Shown here piece by piece: positions 52,895 through 63,300 of a stretch of DNA of 64,000 nucleotides. The translations under genes and the position numbers were made by a program. The notes beneath the pieces were generated by a model that did no database searches, had not been told where the DNA came from, and saw nothing but the letters and a program-made list of their open reading frames with translations. Position 1 is the first letter of the stretch, and each line of letters starts with the position of its first letter. Origin of the DNA: Catellatospora citrea (GTDB lineage: Bacteria > Actinomycetota > Actinomycetes > Mycobacteriales > Micromonosporaceae); NCBI RefSeq assembly GCF_003610235.1, contig NZ_RAPR01000001.1, forward strand, positions 5,146,001 through 5,210,000. Direction: 5' to 3'.

Positions 52895-54076
52895 ATGACT
52901 TCTGTGATCGTGAGCGGAGCGCGCACCCCGATGGGCCGCCTGCTCGGCAACCTGAAGGACCTGTCGGCCACGCAGCTCGGCTCGGTCGCCATCAAGGCCG
53001 CGCTGGAGCGCGCCGGGGTCTCCCCCGACCAGGTGCAGTACGTGATCATGGGCCAGGTGCTGCAGGCCGGCGGCGGCCAGATCACCGCCCGCCAGGCCGC
53101 CGTCGGCGCCGGCGTGCCGATGAGCGTGCCCGCCCTCACCGTGAACAAGGTCTGCCTGTCCGGCCTCGACGCGATCGCGCTGGCCGACCAGCTGATCCGG
53201 GCCGGCGAGTTCGACATCGTGGTGGCCGGCGGCATGGAGTCCATGACCAACGCCCCGCACCTGCTGATCGGGCAGCGCACCGGCTACAAGTACGGCGACG
53301 TCGTGGTCAAGGACCACATGGCCCACGACGGCCTGTCCGACGCGTGGGACAACTGCTCGATGGGCGAGTCGACCGAGCGCCACAACGGCCGCTACGAGAT
53401 CAGCCGCGCCGAGCAGGACGCCTTCGCCGCCGCGTCGCACCAGCGCGCCGCCGCCGCGATCAAGGACGGCCGCTTCGCCGAGGAGATCGCCCCGGTCACC
53501 ATCCCGGCCCGCAAGGGCGACCCGATCGTGGTCAGCGAGGACGAGGGCGTACGCCCCGACACCACCCCCGACACCCTGGGCAAGCTGCGCCCGGCGTTCG
53601 CCAAGGACGGCACCATCACCGCCGGCTCCTCCTCGCCGATCTCCGACGGCGCGGCCGCGGTCGTGGTCATGCGCAAGGAGAAGGCACAGGAGCTGGGCCT
53701 GACCTGGCTCGCCGAGATCGGCGCGCACGGCAACGTGGCGGGCCCGGACAACTCGCTGCACGCCCAGCCCGCCAACGCCATCAAGCAGGCGCTGGCCAAG
53801 GAGGGCCTGACCACGGCCGACCTCGACCTGGTCGAGATCAACGAGGCGTTCGCCGCGGTCGGCATCCAGTCCACCCGCGAGCTGGGCATCGACCCCGAGA
53901 TCGTGAACGTCAACGGCGGCGCGATCGCCCTGGGCCACCCCATCGGCATGTCCGGCGCCCGCCTCGCCCTCACCCTGGCCCTGGAGCTCAAGCGCCGCGG
54001 CGGCGGCATCGGCGCGGCAGCCCTCTGTGGCGGCGGCGGCCAGGGCGACGCCCTGATCCTCAAGGTCACCCCCTGA
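52895..54076 (+). CDS. Acetyl-CoA C-acetyltransferase
   Basis: A 393-residue thiolase, biosynthetic type, that condenses two acetyl-CoA to acetoacetyl-CoA. Acyl-accepting Cys lies in [15 protein letters not shown] (family usually VCSSG or VCASG), the His in [15 protein letters not shown], and the second Cys in [23 protein letters not shown] is also conserved. ATG at 52895 has CGGAGGGG about 9 nt upstream. It supplies the first step of the ethylmalonyl-CoA pathway. Followed by palindrome A3. Confidence 0.95.
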   Translation: MTSVIVSGARTPMGRLLGNLKDLSATQLGSVAIKAALERAGVSPDQVQYVIMGQVLQAGGGQITARQAAVGAGVPMSVPALTVNKVCLSGLDAIALADQLIRAGEFDIVVAGGMESMTNAPHLLIGQRTGYKYGDVVVKDHMAHDGLSDAWDNCSMGESTERHNGRYEISRAEQDAFAAASHQRAAAAIKDGRFAEEIAPVTIPARKGDPIVVSEDEGVRPDTTPDTLGKLRPAFAKDGTITAGSSSPISDGAAAVVVMRKEKAQELGLTWLAEIGAHGNVAGPDNSLHAQPANAIKQALAKEGLTTADLDLVEINEAFAAVGIQSTRELGIDPEIVNVNGGAIALGHPIGMSGARLALTLALELKRRGGGIGAAALCGGGGQGDALILKVTP

Positions 54077-54143
54077 CCCACCACCCCCCGGGGGACGCCG
54101 CTCCGCGCCGCCCCCCGGGCGCTTCGCGCCCCCACCCGTGGCG

Positions 54144-54202
54144 CAACTCTTAAAGAGTCGCGGCATTCCGGGCAACCGGAAGCCGCGACTCTTTAAGAGT
54201 TG
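54144..54202. repeat. Palindrome family A, copy 3
   Basis: CAACTCTTAAAGAGTCGCGG (first 20 nt from 54144) pairs exactly with the end CCGCGACTCTTTAAGAGTTG at 54202. The inner stem TTCCGG/CCGGAA is closed by a GCAA tetraloop, with one bulged A. The outer 13 bp are identical to copies 1 and 2, but the inner stem is different. It lies between the acetyltransferase gene and meaB, which run in the same direction. Confidence 0.88.
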
Positions 54203-54235
54203 ATGCGCACTGCTGACCTGTCCCGCCGTCTGTGA

Positions 54236-55237
54236 ATGGGTGACCTGATGACCGAGTCGAGCATGCCGTCCCCGTCGCCCTCGCCGCAGCGGTCGGTGGC
54301 CGAACTCGTGGCGCGGGCGCGGGAGGGTGAGGCCAGGGCGGTCGCTCGGTTGATCACGCACGTCGAGTCGGGTGCGGCGGCGTTGCCGGAGATCGCGGCG
54401 ACGCTGGCGCCGACCGCGGGCGACGCGATCGTCGTCGGGCTGACCGGCTCGCCGGGCGTGGGCAAGTCGACCACCACCAACGAACTCGTGCGCGCGTTCC
54501 GGGCGGCCGGCAAGCGCGTCGCGGTGCTGGCGATCGATCCGTCCAGCCCGTACACCGGCGGCGCGATCCTCGGCGACCGGATCCGGATGCAGGACCACGC
54601 CACCGACCCGGGCGTCTACATCAGGTCCATGTCCAGCCGAGGCCACCTCGGCGGGCTGTCGGCGGCCACGCCCGCCGCGGTGCGCGTGCTGGCCGGGGTC
54701 GGCTTCGACGTGGTGCTGGTGGAGACCGTCGGGGTGGGCCAGGCCGAGGTCGAGATCGCCTCGCTGGCCGACACCACGCTGGTGCTGCTCGCGCCCGGCA
54801 TGGGCGACGCCATCCAGGCGGTCAAGGCGGGCATCCTCGAGATCGCCGACATCTTCGTCATCAACAAGGCCGACCGCGACGGCGTCGAGGCCACCCACCG
54901 CGACATCCAGGGGATGATCGCCCTCGGCGGCTCGGACCGCGGCCCGGGGGACTGGCGGCCGCGCGTGGTCAAGGCCGTCGCGGCCCGGGCCGAGGGCATC
55001 GACGGCATCATCGCCGCGATCGAGGAGCACCGCACCTGGCTGGTCGACACCGACCAGCTGACGGTCCGCCGCCGCCGCCGCGCCGCCGCCGAGATCGAGG
55101 CCCTGGCCCTGGGCCAGCTGCGCGCCCGCTTCGCCGAACTGCCCGGCGAGGGCCTGTCCGCCCTCGCCGACAAGGTCGTCACCGGCTCCCTCGACCCGTA
55201 CGCGGCGGCCACCCAGCTCCTGGACGAACTGGTCTGA
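54236..55237 (+). CDS. meaB: Methylmalonyl/ethylmalonyl-CoA mutase-associated GTPase MeaB
   Basis: A 333-residue G3E-family GTPase that guards B12-dependent acyl-CoA mutases. Walker A GSPGVGKS (residues 71-78), the switch region LAIDPSSPYTGGAILGDRIRMQDH, MSSRGHLGGLS, VETVGVGQAEVEIASLADTTL and the base-specificity NKAD are intact. The first codon may be ATG 54236 or 54248 (MTESSM); neither has a strong ribosome binding site. The likely client here is the ethylmalonyl-CoA mutase at 29670. Confidence 0.94.
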   Translation: MGDLMTESSMPSPSPSPQRSVAELVARAREGEARAVARLITHVESGAAALPEIAATLAPTAGDAIVVGLTGSPGVGKSTTTNELVRAFRAAGKRVAVLAIDPSSPYTGGAILGDRIRMQDHATDPGVYIRSMSSRGHLGGLSAATPAAVRVLAGVGFDVVLVETVGVGQAEVEIASLADTTLVLLAPGMGDAIQAVKAGILEIADIFVINKADRDGVEATHRDIQGMIALGGSDRGPGDWRPRVVKAVAARAEGIDGIIAAIEEHRTWLVDTDQLTVRRRRRAAAEIEALALGQLRARFAELPGEGLSALADKVVTGSLDPYAAATQLLDELV

Positions 55238-55272
55238 CCGCCTCCGGCGGTGCCCGGACAGGTGGGCCCCAC

Positions 55273-55389
55273 CGCATTTGCTCTGCACCCATTCCCTTGC
55301 TCTGCACCCACGGACGCGACAGCCGGTCGGTGGTCGTGCCCGTTGCGCAGGTGGGTGCAGAGCAAGGAATCGGGTGCAGAGCAAATGCG
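55273..55389. repeat. Palindrome family E with internal tandem repeats
   Basis: Inverse arms of about 39 bp (55273-55311 and 55351-55389) flank a 39-bp spacer. Each arm holds two copies of TTGCTCTGCACCCA spaced 19 bp apart, so the element carries four copies, two per strand (one with a single change). It fills most of the 352-bp gap between meaB and the FtsX-type permease gene; otherwise the gap has no recognisable gene. Confidence 0.85.
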
Positions 55390-55589
55390 CCGGCGGCCAC
55401 TACCCGGCCGCACACGTCCGGTCGTCCGGTGCGCGACGAGGGGGAGCGAGCTAACGCTCCGTGAGCAGGTGATTTCGCCTGGAGCTGCTCGGACGCGGGT
55501 TGGCAACGATAGGCGAAGCGGCTTCACGGGCGGACTGACCAATCGCTAAGGTGTCGGGGCACATAGGGCTCTTACGCGTGGAGGCGATG

Positions 55590-58500
55590 GTGACCGGTTG
55601 GTCCGTCATGATGCGGGGCATCCGGCACCGCTCCGGCCGATCGCTGGTGGTGTTGTCGCTCGCGGCCTTCGCCACCGCCGCGGCGGTGCTCGCCCCGGCA
55701 TACGGCCGCGCCGCGCAGCAGTCGGTGCTGACCGACGCGCTGAGCGCGGCCCCGGCCAGCGCCGCCGCGGTCACCGTGACCGCCGAGGGCAGCGCGAACT
55801 CGGCCGAGGCGGCACACCAGCCGGTCGGTGACACCCAGTCGACCGTGAACGGTGCGCTGGCCAAGGCCCCGCACCTGGCCGCGGTGCTGGACCGGCCGGT
55901 CGGCTCCGTCAGCACGGACACGTCGCTGACCGCCGGCGGCTCCCGGTTCGCCGCCCGGCTGGCCTGGCACCAGGGTGCCTGCGCGCACCTGCGGATCACC
56001 GGCGACTGCGCCATCGACGCCGAGCAGGTGCTGCTCAGCGAGCGTGCCGCGGTCGAGGCCGGGGTCGAGGTCGGCGACAAGGTGTCGGTGCGCCCGGCCC
56101 AGGGCGAGGCACAGCCCCGGTCGTACGAGGTCGTCGGGCTCTACACCCCGCTCGCCCCCGACGAGTCCTACTGGGGCAACAACGGCTACTTCGCGCAGGC
56201 CCAGTCCGGCGGCGAGGGCGCGGCCCGGCTGGACGCCGTGTTCGCCGGCGCCGAGGACGACGTGCGGCTCGGCGACGCGGTGCCGGTGACCCTGTCCGTG
56301 GCCTACCCGCTGCGGCCCGAACTGGTGCGGCTGGACGACGTCACCGCGCTGCGCGGCGAGCTGGGCACGCTCGGCCTGGCGCTGAACGGGTTCGAGCTGC
56401 AGGTCGAGACGGCGCTGCCGGCGATCGTCGAGGACGCGGCCAAGGACCAGGACGCGCTCGCCCGCACCGTGCCGATCATCGCCGTGCCGCTGGTGCTGCT
56501 GGCCTTCGTGGTGCTGCTGCTGCTGGTCGCGGCGCTGACCGAGGAGCGCGGCCCGGAGCTGGCGCTGGCCCGGCTGCGCGGCTACGGCAGCGGCGGCACG
56601 ATCCGCTTCGGACTGGGCGAGACCCTGCTCCTGATCGTCCTCGGCGCTCCGCTCGGCCTGGCGGCCGGCCTGGGCGCGGTCGAGCTGGCCGCCCGGTCGG
56701 TGCTCGCCGAGGGCGTACACGCCGAGATCCGGTGGCCGGTCTTCGCCGCCGCCGCGGGCGGGCTGCTGCTCGCCTGCGTCGCGGCCTGGCTGGCCGCCCG
56801 CGCCACGCTCGGCCGCAGCGTGCTGGGCCTGCTGCGGCGGGTGCCGCAGCGCGGCACCTGGCGGGCGGGCGTCCTGGAGGGCGTGGCCGCGGCACTGGCG
56901 GTCGCCTCGCTGGCCGCGGCGCTGCGTGACCGGTCGGCCCCGCTGGCCCTGCTGGCTCCCGCCGCGCTCGCCATCGTCGCGGGCGTGCTCGCCGGCCGGG
57001 TGCTGAGCCTCTGGTCGCGGGTGCGGCTGGGCCTGGCCCGCCGCCGCGGCCGGCTGCCCGCCATGCTGTCGGCGGCGCAACTGTCGCGCCGACCCGGCGC
57101 GGCCCGCACCGTCGCGGTGCTCACCGCCGCCGTCGCGCTGCTGACCTTCTCCGCCACCGCATGGGACGTCGCGGCGGACGCCCGCGCGCAGCGGGCCGAC
57201 GACGCGCTCGGCGCGCCGACCGTCTACGCCGTCTCCGCGGCGCACCCGCAGGCGCTGGTCAAAGCGCTGGCCGCGGCCGACCCGACGAACCGGTCGATGG
57301 CCGTGGTGCGGGTCGACGAGCTCTACAACAACCAGCGGGTGGAGCTCATCGGCGTGCAGTCCGAGCGGCTGCCCGCCGTCGCCATCTGGCGCGACCACGA
57401 CGCCACCGCACTGTCCGCCCTGGCGGGCCGCCTGCGCGCGGACGTGCCGCAGGTCGCCGAGGTAGGCGGCCAGCTCAGCGCGCGGGTGTCGGTGACCACG
57501 CTCGGCGAGACGCCGGCGCGCCTGGGCGCGGTGGTGTCCGCGCCCGGTGAGCCGCCGAACATCGTCTGGCTGGGCCGGTTGAAGGAGGGCGTGCGCGCCT
57601 ACACCGCCGCCGCGCCGGCCTGCGCGAACACGCAGTGCCGCCTGGTGGGCCTGGCCGTCTCGCGGCAGACCGGGGAGAGCGGCCCGGTGCAGGTCCAGCT
57701 GTCCGTCGAGGAGCTGCGCTCCGGTGGGCAGGTGCTGCCGGTGCGCTTCGGCGAGTCGGCGGCCTGGCGGTTCGTGGTGGACCGCACCCCCAACGCGACC
57801 GTGCGGGTCACCCCCGGCCCGCAGCTCGGCCTCAGCGTGAACTCGGCCGACCAGAGCGACGTGCTCGTCTCGTACCTGGACACGCCCGCGGAACTGCCCG
57901 CGGTGCTGGCCGGCCCGGCGCCGAGCAGCGACGACCCGGACCACTTCGACCTGCCCGCGTTCGGCGAGGCGCCGCAGTCGTTCGGCGTGCTGGAGAAGGC
58001 GGCGGTGCTGCCCCGCGCGGGCGAGCGCGGCCTGCTGTTCGACCTGGACCTGGCGACGCGGGCCGCCGCGGTGACGCAGGGCCTGTCCGACGCGAGCGAC
58101 CTGCGCTACGAGGTGTGGGCCGCGCCGGGCGCCCCGTCCGACCTCGCCGCGAAACTCGCCGGCCAGGGCGTGCGGGTGCTGCGCACGGAGACCGTGCCCG
58201 ACGAGCTGGCCCGGCTGGGCCGCCGCGCCCCCGCACTCGGGCTGCGGCTCTACCTGCTGGCCGGAATCGCGGCCGCGCTGCTCGCGCTGGGCGTGCTCAT
58301 GCTCAGCACCCGGCTGGGCGCCGGCGACCGCCGCGCCGAGCTGGCCGCGCTGCGCGTCACCGGCGTACGCCAGCAGGTGCTGCGCCGCGGCCTGCGGCGG
58401 GAACGGTTCGCGCTGATCGGCCTGCCGATGATCGTCGGATTGCTGGTCGGAGTCGGGGCCGCGGCCCTGATGCTGCCCGGCATCCCGCTGGTCACCGTCG

Positions 58501-58682
58501 GCACGCCCGGAGCGCCGAACCTCACCGGGGACGTGCTCGGCACGCTGGTGCCCGGGCTGACCCTGGACGCGCTGCCGCTGGCCATCGCCGGCGCGGTGCT
58601 GGTGCTCGTGGTGGCGGTGTTGCGCGGCGGCCGGCTGGTCAAGCGGGCCACCCCCGAACTGATCCGAGGAGGCGGCCGGTGA
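55590..58682 (+). CDS. FtsX-like (MacB-type) ABC transporter permease
   Basis: A 1030-residue protein. One N-terminal membrane helix (SLVVLSLAAFATAAAVLAPAYG) precedes a large extracytoplasmic domain; a first set of spans (about 300-500, VPIIAVPLVLLAFVVLLLLVAAL onward), a second extracytoplasmic domain, and C-terminal spans (about 890-1015, LYLLAGIAAALLALGVLMLSTRL) follow in the FtsX pattern. ELALARLRGYG and ELAALRVTGVRQQ are the coupling motifs for the ATPase. GTG 55590 is chosen because GGAGG lies 5 nt upstream; ATG 55587 is too close. Overlaps the ATPase gene. Likely a lipoprotein/peptide exporter or envelope-signalling transporter. Confidence 0.87.
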   Translation: MTGWSVMMRGIRHRSGRSLVVLSLAAFATAAAVLAPAYGRAAQQSVLTDALSAAPASAAAVTVTAEGSANSAEAAHQPVGDTQSTVNGALAKAPHLAAVLDRPVGSVSTDTSLTAGGSRFAARLAWHQGACAHLRITGDCAIDAEQVLLSERAAVEAGVEVGDKVSVRPAQGEAQPRSYEVVGLYTPLAPDESYWGNNGYFAQAQSGGEGAARLDAVFAGAEDDVRLGDAVPVTLSVAYPLRPELVRLDDVTALRGELGTLGLALNGFELQVETALPAIVEDAAKDQDALARTVPIIAVPLVLLAFVVLLLLVAALTEERGPELALARLRGYGSGGTIRFGLGETLLLIVLGAPLGLAAGLGAVELAARSVLAEGVHAEIRWPVFAAAAGGLLLACVAAWLAARATLGRSVLGLLRRVPQRGTWRAGVLEGVAAALAVASLAAALRDRSAPLALLAPAALAIVAGVLAGRVLSLWSRVRLGLARRRGRLPAMLSAAQLSRRPGAARTVAVLTAAVALLTFSATAWDVAADARAQRADDALGAPTVYAVSAAHPQALVKALAAADPTNRSMAVVRVDELYNNQRVELIGVQSERLPAVAIWRDHDATALSALAGRLRADVPQVAEVGGQLSARVSVTTLGETPARLGAVVSAPGEPPNIVWLGRLKEGVRAYTAAAPACANTQCRLVGLAVSRQTGESGPVQVQLSVEELRSGGQVLPVRFGESAAWRFVVDRTPNATVRVTPGPQLGLSVNSADQSDVLVSYLDTPAELPAVLAGPAPSSDDPDHFDLPAFGEAPQSFGVLEKAAVLPRAGERGLLFDLDLATRAAAVTQGLSDASDLRYEVWAAPGAPSDLAAKLAGQGVRVLRTETVPDELARLGRRAPALGLRLYLLAGIAAALLALGVLMLSTRLGAGDRRAELAALRVTGVRQQVLRRGLRRERFALIGLPMIVGLLVGVGAAALMLPGIPLVTVGTPGAPNLTGDVLGTLVPGLTLDALPLAIAGAVLVLVVAVLRGGRLVKRATPELIRGGGR

Positions 58683-59623
58683 ACGGCACCGTTACCTGTC
58701 GCGGCCTGGTCTACATCTACCGGCTGGAGGGCTACGACGTCGTCGCCCTCGGCGGGGTGGACCTGGACATCGCGCCCGGCGAGTCGGTGGCCCTGCTGGG
58801 CCCGTCCGGCTCCGGCAAGTCCACGCTGCTGTCGCTGCTGGCCGGGCTGATCCGGCCGGCCGCCGGGCGGGCCACGGTCGGCGAGACCGACCTGGCCAAG
58901 GCGTCCGAGTCCGACCTCGCCCGGATGCGGGCCACCGAGGTCGGCGTCGTGCTGCAGGGCGCCGAGCGCAACCTGCTGCCGTACCTGACCGCCGAGCAGA
59001 ACGTGCGCTTCGCCCAGCGGGCCGCCCGCGCCCACGGCGTCGGCGACCTGCCCGCCCCGCGGGACGTGCTGGCACTGGTCGGCCTGCTCGGCGTACGCGG
59101 GCGGCTGCGCCAGCGCCCGCACGAGCTGACCCCCGGCGAGCGGCAGCGGCTGGCCCTGGCCGTGGCGCTGGCGCACAAGCCGGGGCTGCTGCTGGCCGAC
59201 GAGCCGACCAGCCAGCTCGACTCGGTCGCCCGCGACGAGGTCATCGCCGCGCTGGAGTCGGTGCGCCGGGCCGGCACGACGGTCGTCGTGGTCACCCACG
59301 ACCCCGAGGTCGGCGCGGGCATGGGCCGCCAGGTCACCATCCGCGACGGGCGGGTCGGCGGCGAGGGACGGCTCGGCGAGGAGTTCGCCGTGGTCGGCCG
59401 GGACGGCTCGGTGCACCTGCCGCCCGACGTGCTGGCGATGCTGCCGCCCGGCACCCGGCTGCGGGTCCACCCGCGCCCCGACGGCACGGTGCTGCTGGCC
59501 CCGGCCCACGCCGCCCAGCCGGGCAGCGAGGTCGTGCCGGCCGACGAGTACGAGCCCGAGGACGACGCGACCGCCTACCGGCGCGGGCAGATCGTTCCCG
59601 ACTACAGCCGTGAGGTGGCCTGA
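58679..59623 (+). CDS. ABC transporter ATPase (LolD/MacB-like) with altered signature
   Basis: A 314-residue ATPase. Walker A GPSGSGKSTL, Walker B LLLADEPTSQLD, switch VVTHDPEVG. The signature reads LTPGERQRLALA instead of LSGGQ. A ~80-residue C-terminal extension (EFAVVGRDGSVHLPPDVLAML, LRVHPRPDGTVLLAP) is unusual for this group and may be regulatory. GTG start overlaps the permease stop (GTGA). Works with the 55590-58682 permease, possibly as a heterodimer with the next ATPase. Confidence 0.88.
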   Translation: MNGTVTCRGLVYIYRLEGYDVVALGGVDLDIAPGESVALLGPSGSGKSTLLSLLAGLIRPAAGRATVGETDLAKASESDLARMRATEVGVVLQGAERNLLPYLTAEQNVRFAQRAARAHGVGDLPAPRDVLALVGLLGVRGRLRQRPHELTPGERQRLALAVALAHKPGLLLADEPTSQLDSVARDEVIAALESVRRAGTTVVVVTHDPEVGAGMGRQVTIRDGRVGGEGRLGEEFAVVGRDGSVHLPPDVLAMLPPGTRLRVHPRPDGTVLLAPAHAAQPGSEVVPADEYEPEDDATAYRRGQIVPDYSREVA

Positions 59624-60279
59624 TGACCCGCAAGCTGCTGGCCGACCGGATCACCATGGCGTACGGCAAGGACCGGGCGGTGCTCCGCGAGATCACCGCA
59701 GCCGCCCAGCCGGGCCGCATCCTGGCCGTCACCGGCGCGTCCGGCGCGGGCAAGACCACGCTGCTCTGGGCGCTGGCCGGGCTGCTGCGCCCCGTCGAGG
59801 GCCAGGTCACCCTCGACGGGACCCCGCTGCGTGACCGTGACCAGGCCGTCACCCACGGCATCATCCTGATCCCGCAGCACAACGGCCTCGCCCCGACCCT
59901 GACCGCGGCCGAGAACGTCCTGGTCGCGCTGGTGTCGGCGGGCGTACGGGCGGCGGACGCGCGCCGGCTCACGGCTGAGGCGCTGGAGCGGGTCGGCCTG
60001 GCCAACCAGGCCGAGCAGCTCGTCGAGGAGCTGTCCGGCGGGCAGCAGCAGCGTACGGCGATCGCCCGCGGCCTGGCCCTGCGCGGCCCGGTGCTGCTGG
60101 CCGACGAGGTCACCAGCGAGCTCGACGCCGCCAACCGCCAGACGGTGCTGACCCTGCTGCGCGCCGAGGCCGAGCGCGGCGCGGCCGTCGTCTTCGCCAC
60201 CCACGACCCGCAGGCAGCCGCCGCCTGCGACGACGAACTCCACCTCGTCGACGGCTACGCCGCCGCCCCCGTCCACTGA
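59623..60279 (+). CDS. ABC transporter ATPase, second subunit
   Basis: A 218-residue ATPase with canonical Walker A GASGAGKTTL, signature LSGGQQQRTAIA, Walker B LLADEVTSELD and switch ATHDPQ. Its ATG overlaps the stop of the preceding ATPase gene (TGATG). The canonical signature here complements the altered one in the preceding ATPase, which would suit a heterodimer with one full ATP site. Followed by palindrome A4. Confidence 0.9.
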   Translation: MTRKLLADRITMAYGKDRAVLREITAAAQPGRILAVTGASGAGKTTLLWALAGLLRPVEGQVTLDGTPLRDRDQAVTHGIILIPQHNGLAPTLTAAENVLVALVSAGVRAADARRLTAEALERVGLANQAEQLVEELSGGQQQRTAIARGLALRGPVLLADEVTSELDAANRQTVLTLLRAEAERGAAVVFATHDPQAAAACDDELHLVDGYAAAPVH

Positions 60280-60297
60280 CCGACCGTCCCTTTTCCC

Positions 60298-60354
60298 AAC
60301 TCTTAAAGACTTGCGGCCTCCGAATAGCTCGGAGGCCGCAAGTCTTTAAGAGTT
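60298..60354. repeat. Palindrome family A, copy 4
   Basis: A perfect 26-bp stem (60298-60323, 60329-60354) with loop ATAGC; the arm begins AACTCTTAAAGACTTGCGGC. It lies between convergent ABC and acylase genes. Compared with copy 1, both arms carry compensating changes (for example CTTGCGG against CCGCAAG), so pairing is kept while sequence drifts. Confidence 0.9.
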
Positions 60355-60373
60355 ACCCAGGAGGCGGGGCGGG

Positions 60374-63300
60374 TCAGCGGGGGTAGATCTCGAGTTCCCA
60401 GAGGGAGTAGCCGTAGGTGGTGGCTCGTTGGACGCCCTGCATGCGGACGTAGCGGGCGTTGACGGGGGTGAAGGCGTTGTTGTCGACGGCGCCGTTGCCG
60501 GTGGTGGTGGACCAGGCGGTGGTCCAGGTGCTGCCGTCGGTGGAGACGTCGATGCGGTACGAGCGCCCGTACGCCGCCTCCCAGCGCAGGATGGTCCGGC
60601 CCACGCTGCGTACGCTGCCCAGGTCGACCGTGATCTGCCTGCTGTCGGCGTAACTGCTGCTCCAGCGGGTGGTCGGGTCGCCGTCGACGGCGTTGCCGAC
60701 CGGGTAGAACAGCTGGCTGCCGTTGGCCGAGACCGGGCGGCCCTGGGCCAGGTTGGCGATGTCCTGGCCGCGCCGGGCCGGGAACGACACCACCTGCTGG
60801 TAGGTCGGCCGGTTCTGCCACGCGGTCAGCGGCGCGGTGATGCCGCCCAGCGCCGACTGGAGGATCGCGTCGGCGCACCACTGGTCCCCGGCGGCGCAGT
60901 GCTCGTCACCGGGGTAGACCGCGCTCGCCGCCTGCCCGTTGGCACTGCCCAGGGTGGACAGCAGCACCGAGCGGCAGGCGCTGAGCACCCCGTTGCCGCA
61001 GTACGTGCGCCCGAGCCCGCCCGCGACCGGGTCGCCGAGCACGGTGCGCACGTCCTTCTCCACGTATCCCCACCAGCCGTGCTGGAACGACGAGCCCTTG
61101 TGCGCCTGGGCCGAGTTGAGCGAGCCGGGCAGGCTGGAGCCGGGGCCGTTCTGGCCGCCGGACGGGGACTCGTTGATCGACATGGCGTCGACCAGTGACT
61201 GGTAGAGGTCGTTGCCGAGCGCGCCCTGGAACTGGCCGCTCACCAGCAGCGGCCACCAGGCGTCGAAGATCCGGATCGCGTCGGCGTGGGCGTACACCTT
61301 CGAGCCGGGGGCGGTCTCGACGCGCCGGGCTCCGGCCTGCTGCCAGGCCTTGAGCTTGCCGACGGCGGTGGCCAACGTGGGATCGGTGACGGCCTGGCTC
61401 TCGATCACGCGGAGCAGGTCGTCGAGCACCTTCCAGCCGCGCAGGTCGGTGACCCCGGCGTTCTCGACCAGGCCGGCCAGCGAGGACCGGGTGAACTTGT
61501 GCCCGCTCGCGAGCGCCGCCTTGACCGGGGCGTCGAGCAGGTCGGCGCGGTGCACCGAGCCGAAGCTGAAGTCGCCGTCGGCCGCGCCGAAGTCCTTGGC
61601 CTGCCGGTTGTTCCAGCTGACGTAGTAGTCCTGGTTCACCGACTGCGGGTGGGTGGCGTTGGCCGCCCAGGTCGCGTTGTTGGTGTCGGGCTGGTAACCC
61701 AGCCACTCGTAGGCGGCGTCGCCGCGTACCGGCAGGTTCGGGTTGTGTCCTGCGGCGCGCTGCGGGTTGCTGCCGGACATGAAGTAGGCGGTGTCGGTGG
61801 AGTTGACGTAGAACCAGTTGAACGAGTAGCCGACGTTGCCCGCGGCGGCCTTGAAGTCAGCGGGGGTGCCCATCGCGGCCGGATCGTTGAACATCTGGAA
61901 GCCGATCGCCGAGTCGGCCTCGTGGCGGTAGGTCGAGCGCAGGCGGGTGAACGCGTGCGGCGCGCCGCCGACGGTGCCGCGCCAGGCCACCAGGCCGAGC
62001 TTGGTGCGATAGGTGACCAGCTTGTACGACCCCGCGGCGGTGCCGTCGGCGGTCGTCGGCGTCCACGCATTGGTGTGCGACAGCTCCTCCATCGCGGTGC
62101 ACACACCCCGGTAGAGGTACTTGTTGCTGGCCAGGGTGGGGGCGCTGCCGTCGGTGGTGCACAGCGGCAGTGAGTACGTGTCGGTGATGTCGTGGGCCGC
62201 GGAGGTGGCGCTCCACGCGTAGTCCTGGCCGCGACCGAGGAGCACGTACAGGTTGAGCCCGGCGAACGCCGCGCCGCGGGCGCTGATGCCGGGGCCCTGC
62301 AACTCCTGCACCATGAGCAGCTGCGGGGAGAAGTAGCCGGTCTGCGGTCCGAACACGGCGATCGGGTGACCGGTCGCCGAGTGCGCGGCGGAGATCACCG
62401 CGGCGTTGGACATGCCCTTGCCCTGGTGGCCGATGGTCAGGCTGCCCAGGGCCGCGGCGATGTCGGACTGCGCGGTGACGGCGCTGTTGGCCGAGCCGGT
62501 GGGGTTGGCGACGACGGGTTCGGCCACGGTCGAGCCCGCGTCGGGCAGCACGACCCCGGCGGCGTTGTCGTCGGCCGCGCCGTACGGGAAGCTCGTGCCG
62601 TCGTGGATGGTCAACACGGTCTCGGGGTCGTTGCGGCTGCGGAACGCGTTCCATACCGCGTCGCCCTCGACCGCGCCGTAGCGGGCCCGCGCGGCCACGC
62701 GGACCAGCGCGGACTCCATCTCGCCGCCGCCACCGCCGCCGAACAGGCCGCCGACCACGCCCGCGATGGCGATCAGGTCGGTCATCGTGAACGCCACCGG
62801 GCCGCCCGCGTTGGTGATCGCGTCGAGGTGGCCGGTGAGCACGTACTCACCGGGGCAGTTGCGGTCGGCCATGCACCTGGCGATGTAGGCGTTGACGCCC
62901 GCGATGTAGTTCTGCACGTCGGTGTAGAGCTGCGCGCCCCGCGTGCCGAGGTTCTGCAGCGCGTTGACCTGTGCCTGGAGGTCGGCTTCGGTGTACGGCG
63001 CGTTGCGCCACACACTCTGCTCCAGCGAGCGGTTGCCCGCCGCGCCGCCCGCGAACGGGGTGAGCGTGCCGCGCCCGACGTGGCGCAGCAGGTCCATGGT
63101 GAACAGGCGGTCCTCGGCGCCGGCGTAACCGGCCCCGAACATGGTCCCGGCCCGGGTGGTGCCGGTGACGTGCGGCGTGCCGGTGGCCTTGTCGCGCACC
63201 ACGGTCACGTCGGAGCGCGGCGCGTAGCTACGTTCGACCTGGCCGGCGGGCACGCCGAACGAGGCGTCGTTGAAGTACGCCGGGATCTGCTCGTCGGTGA

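Noticed and set aside
50758..55237. Polyketide biosynthetic cluster, because ccr often supplies ethylmalonyl-CoA extender units
   Set aside because: No PKS, acyltransferase or tailoring genes occur in the window; the neighbours are central EMC pathway genes.
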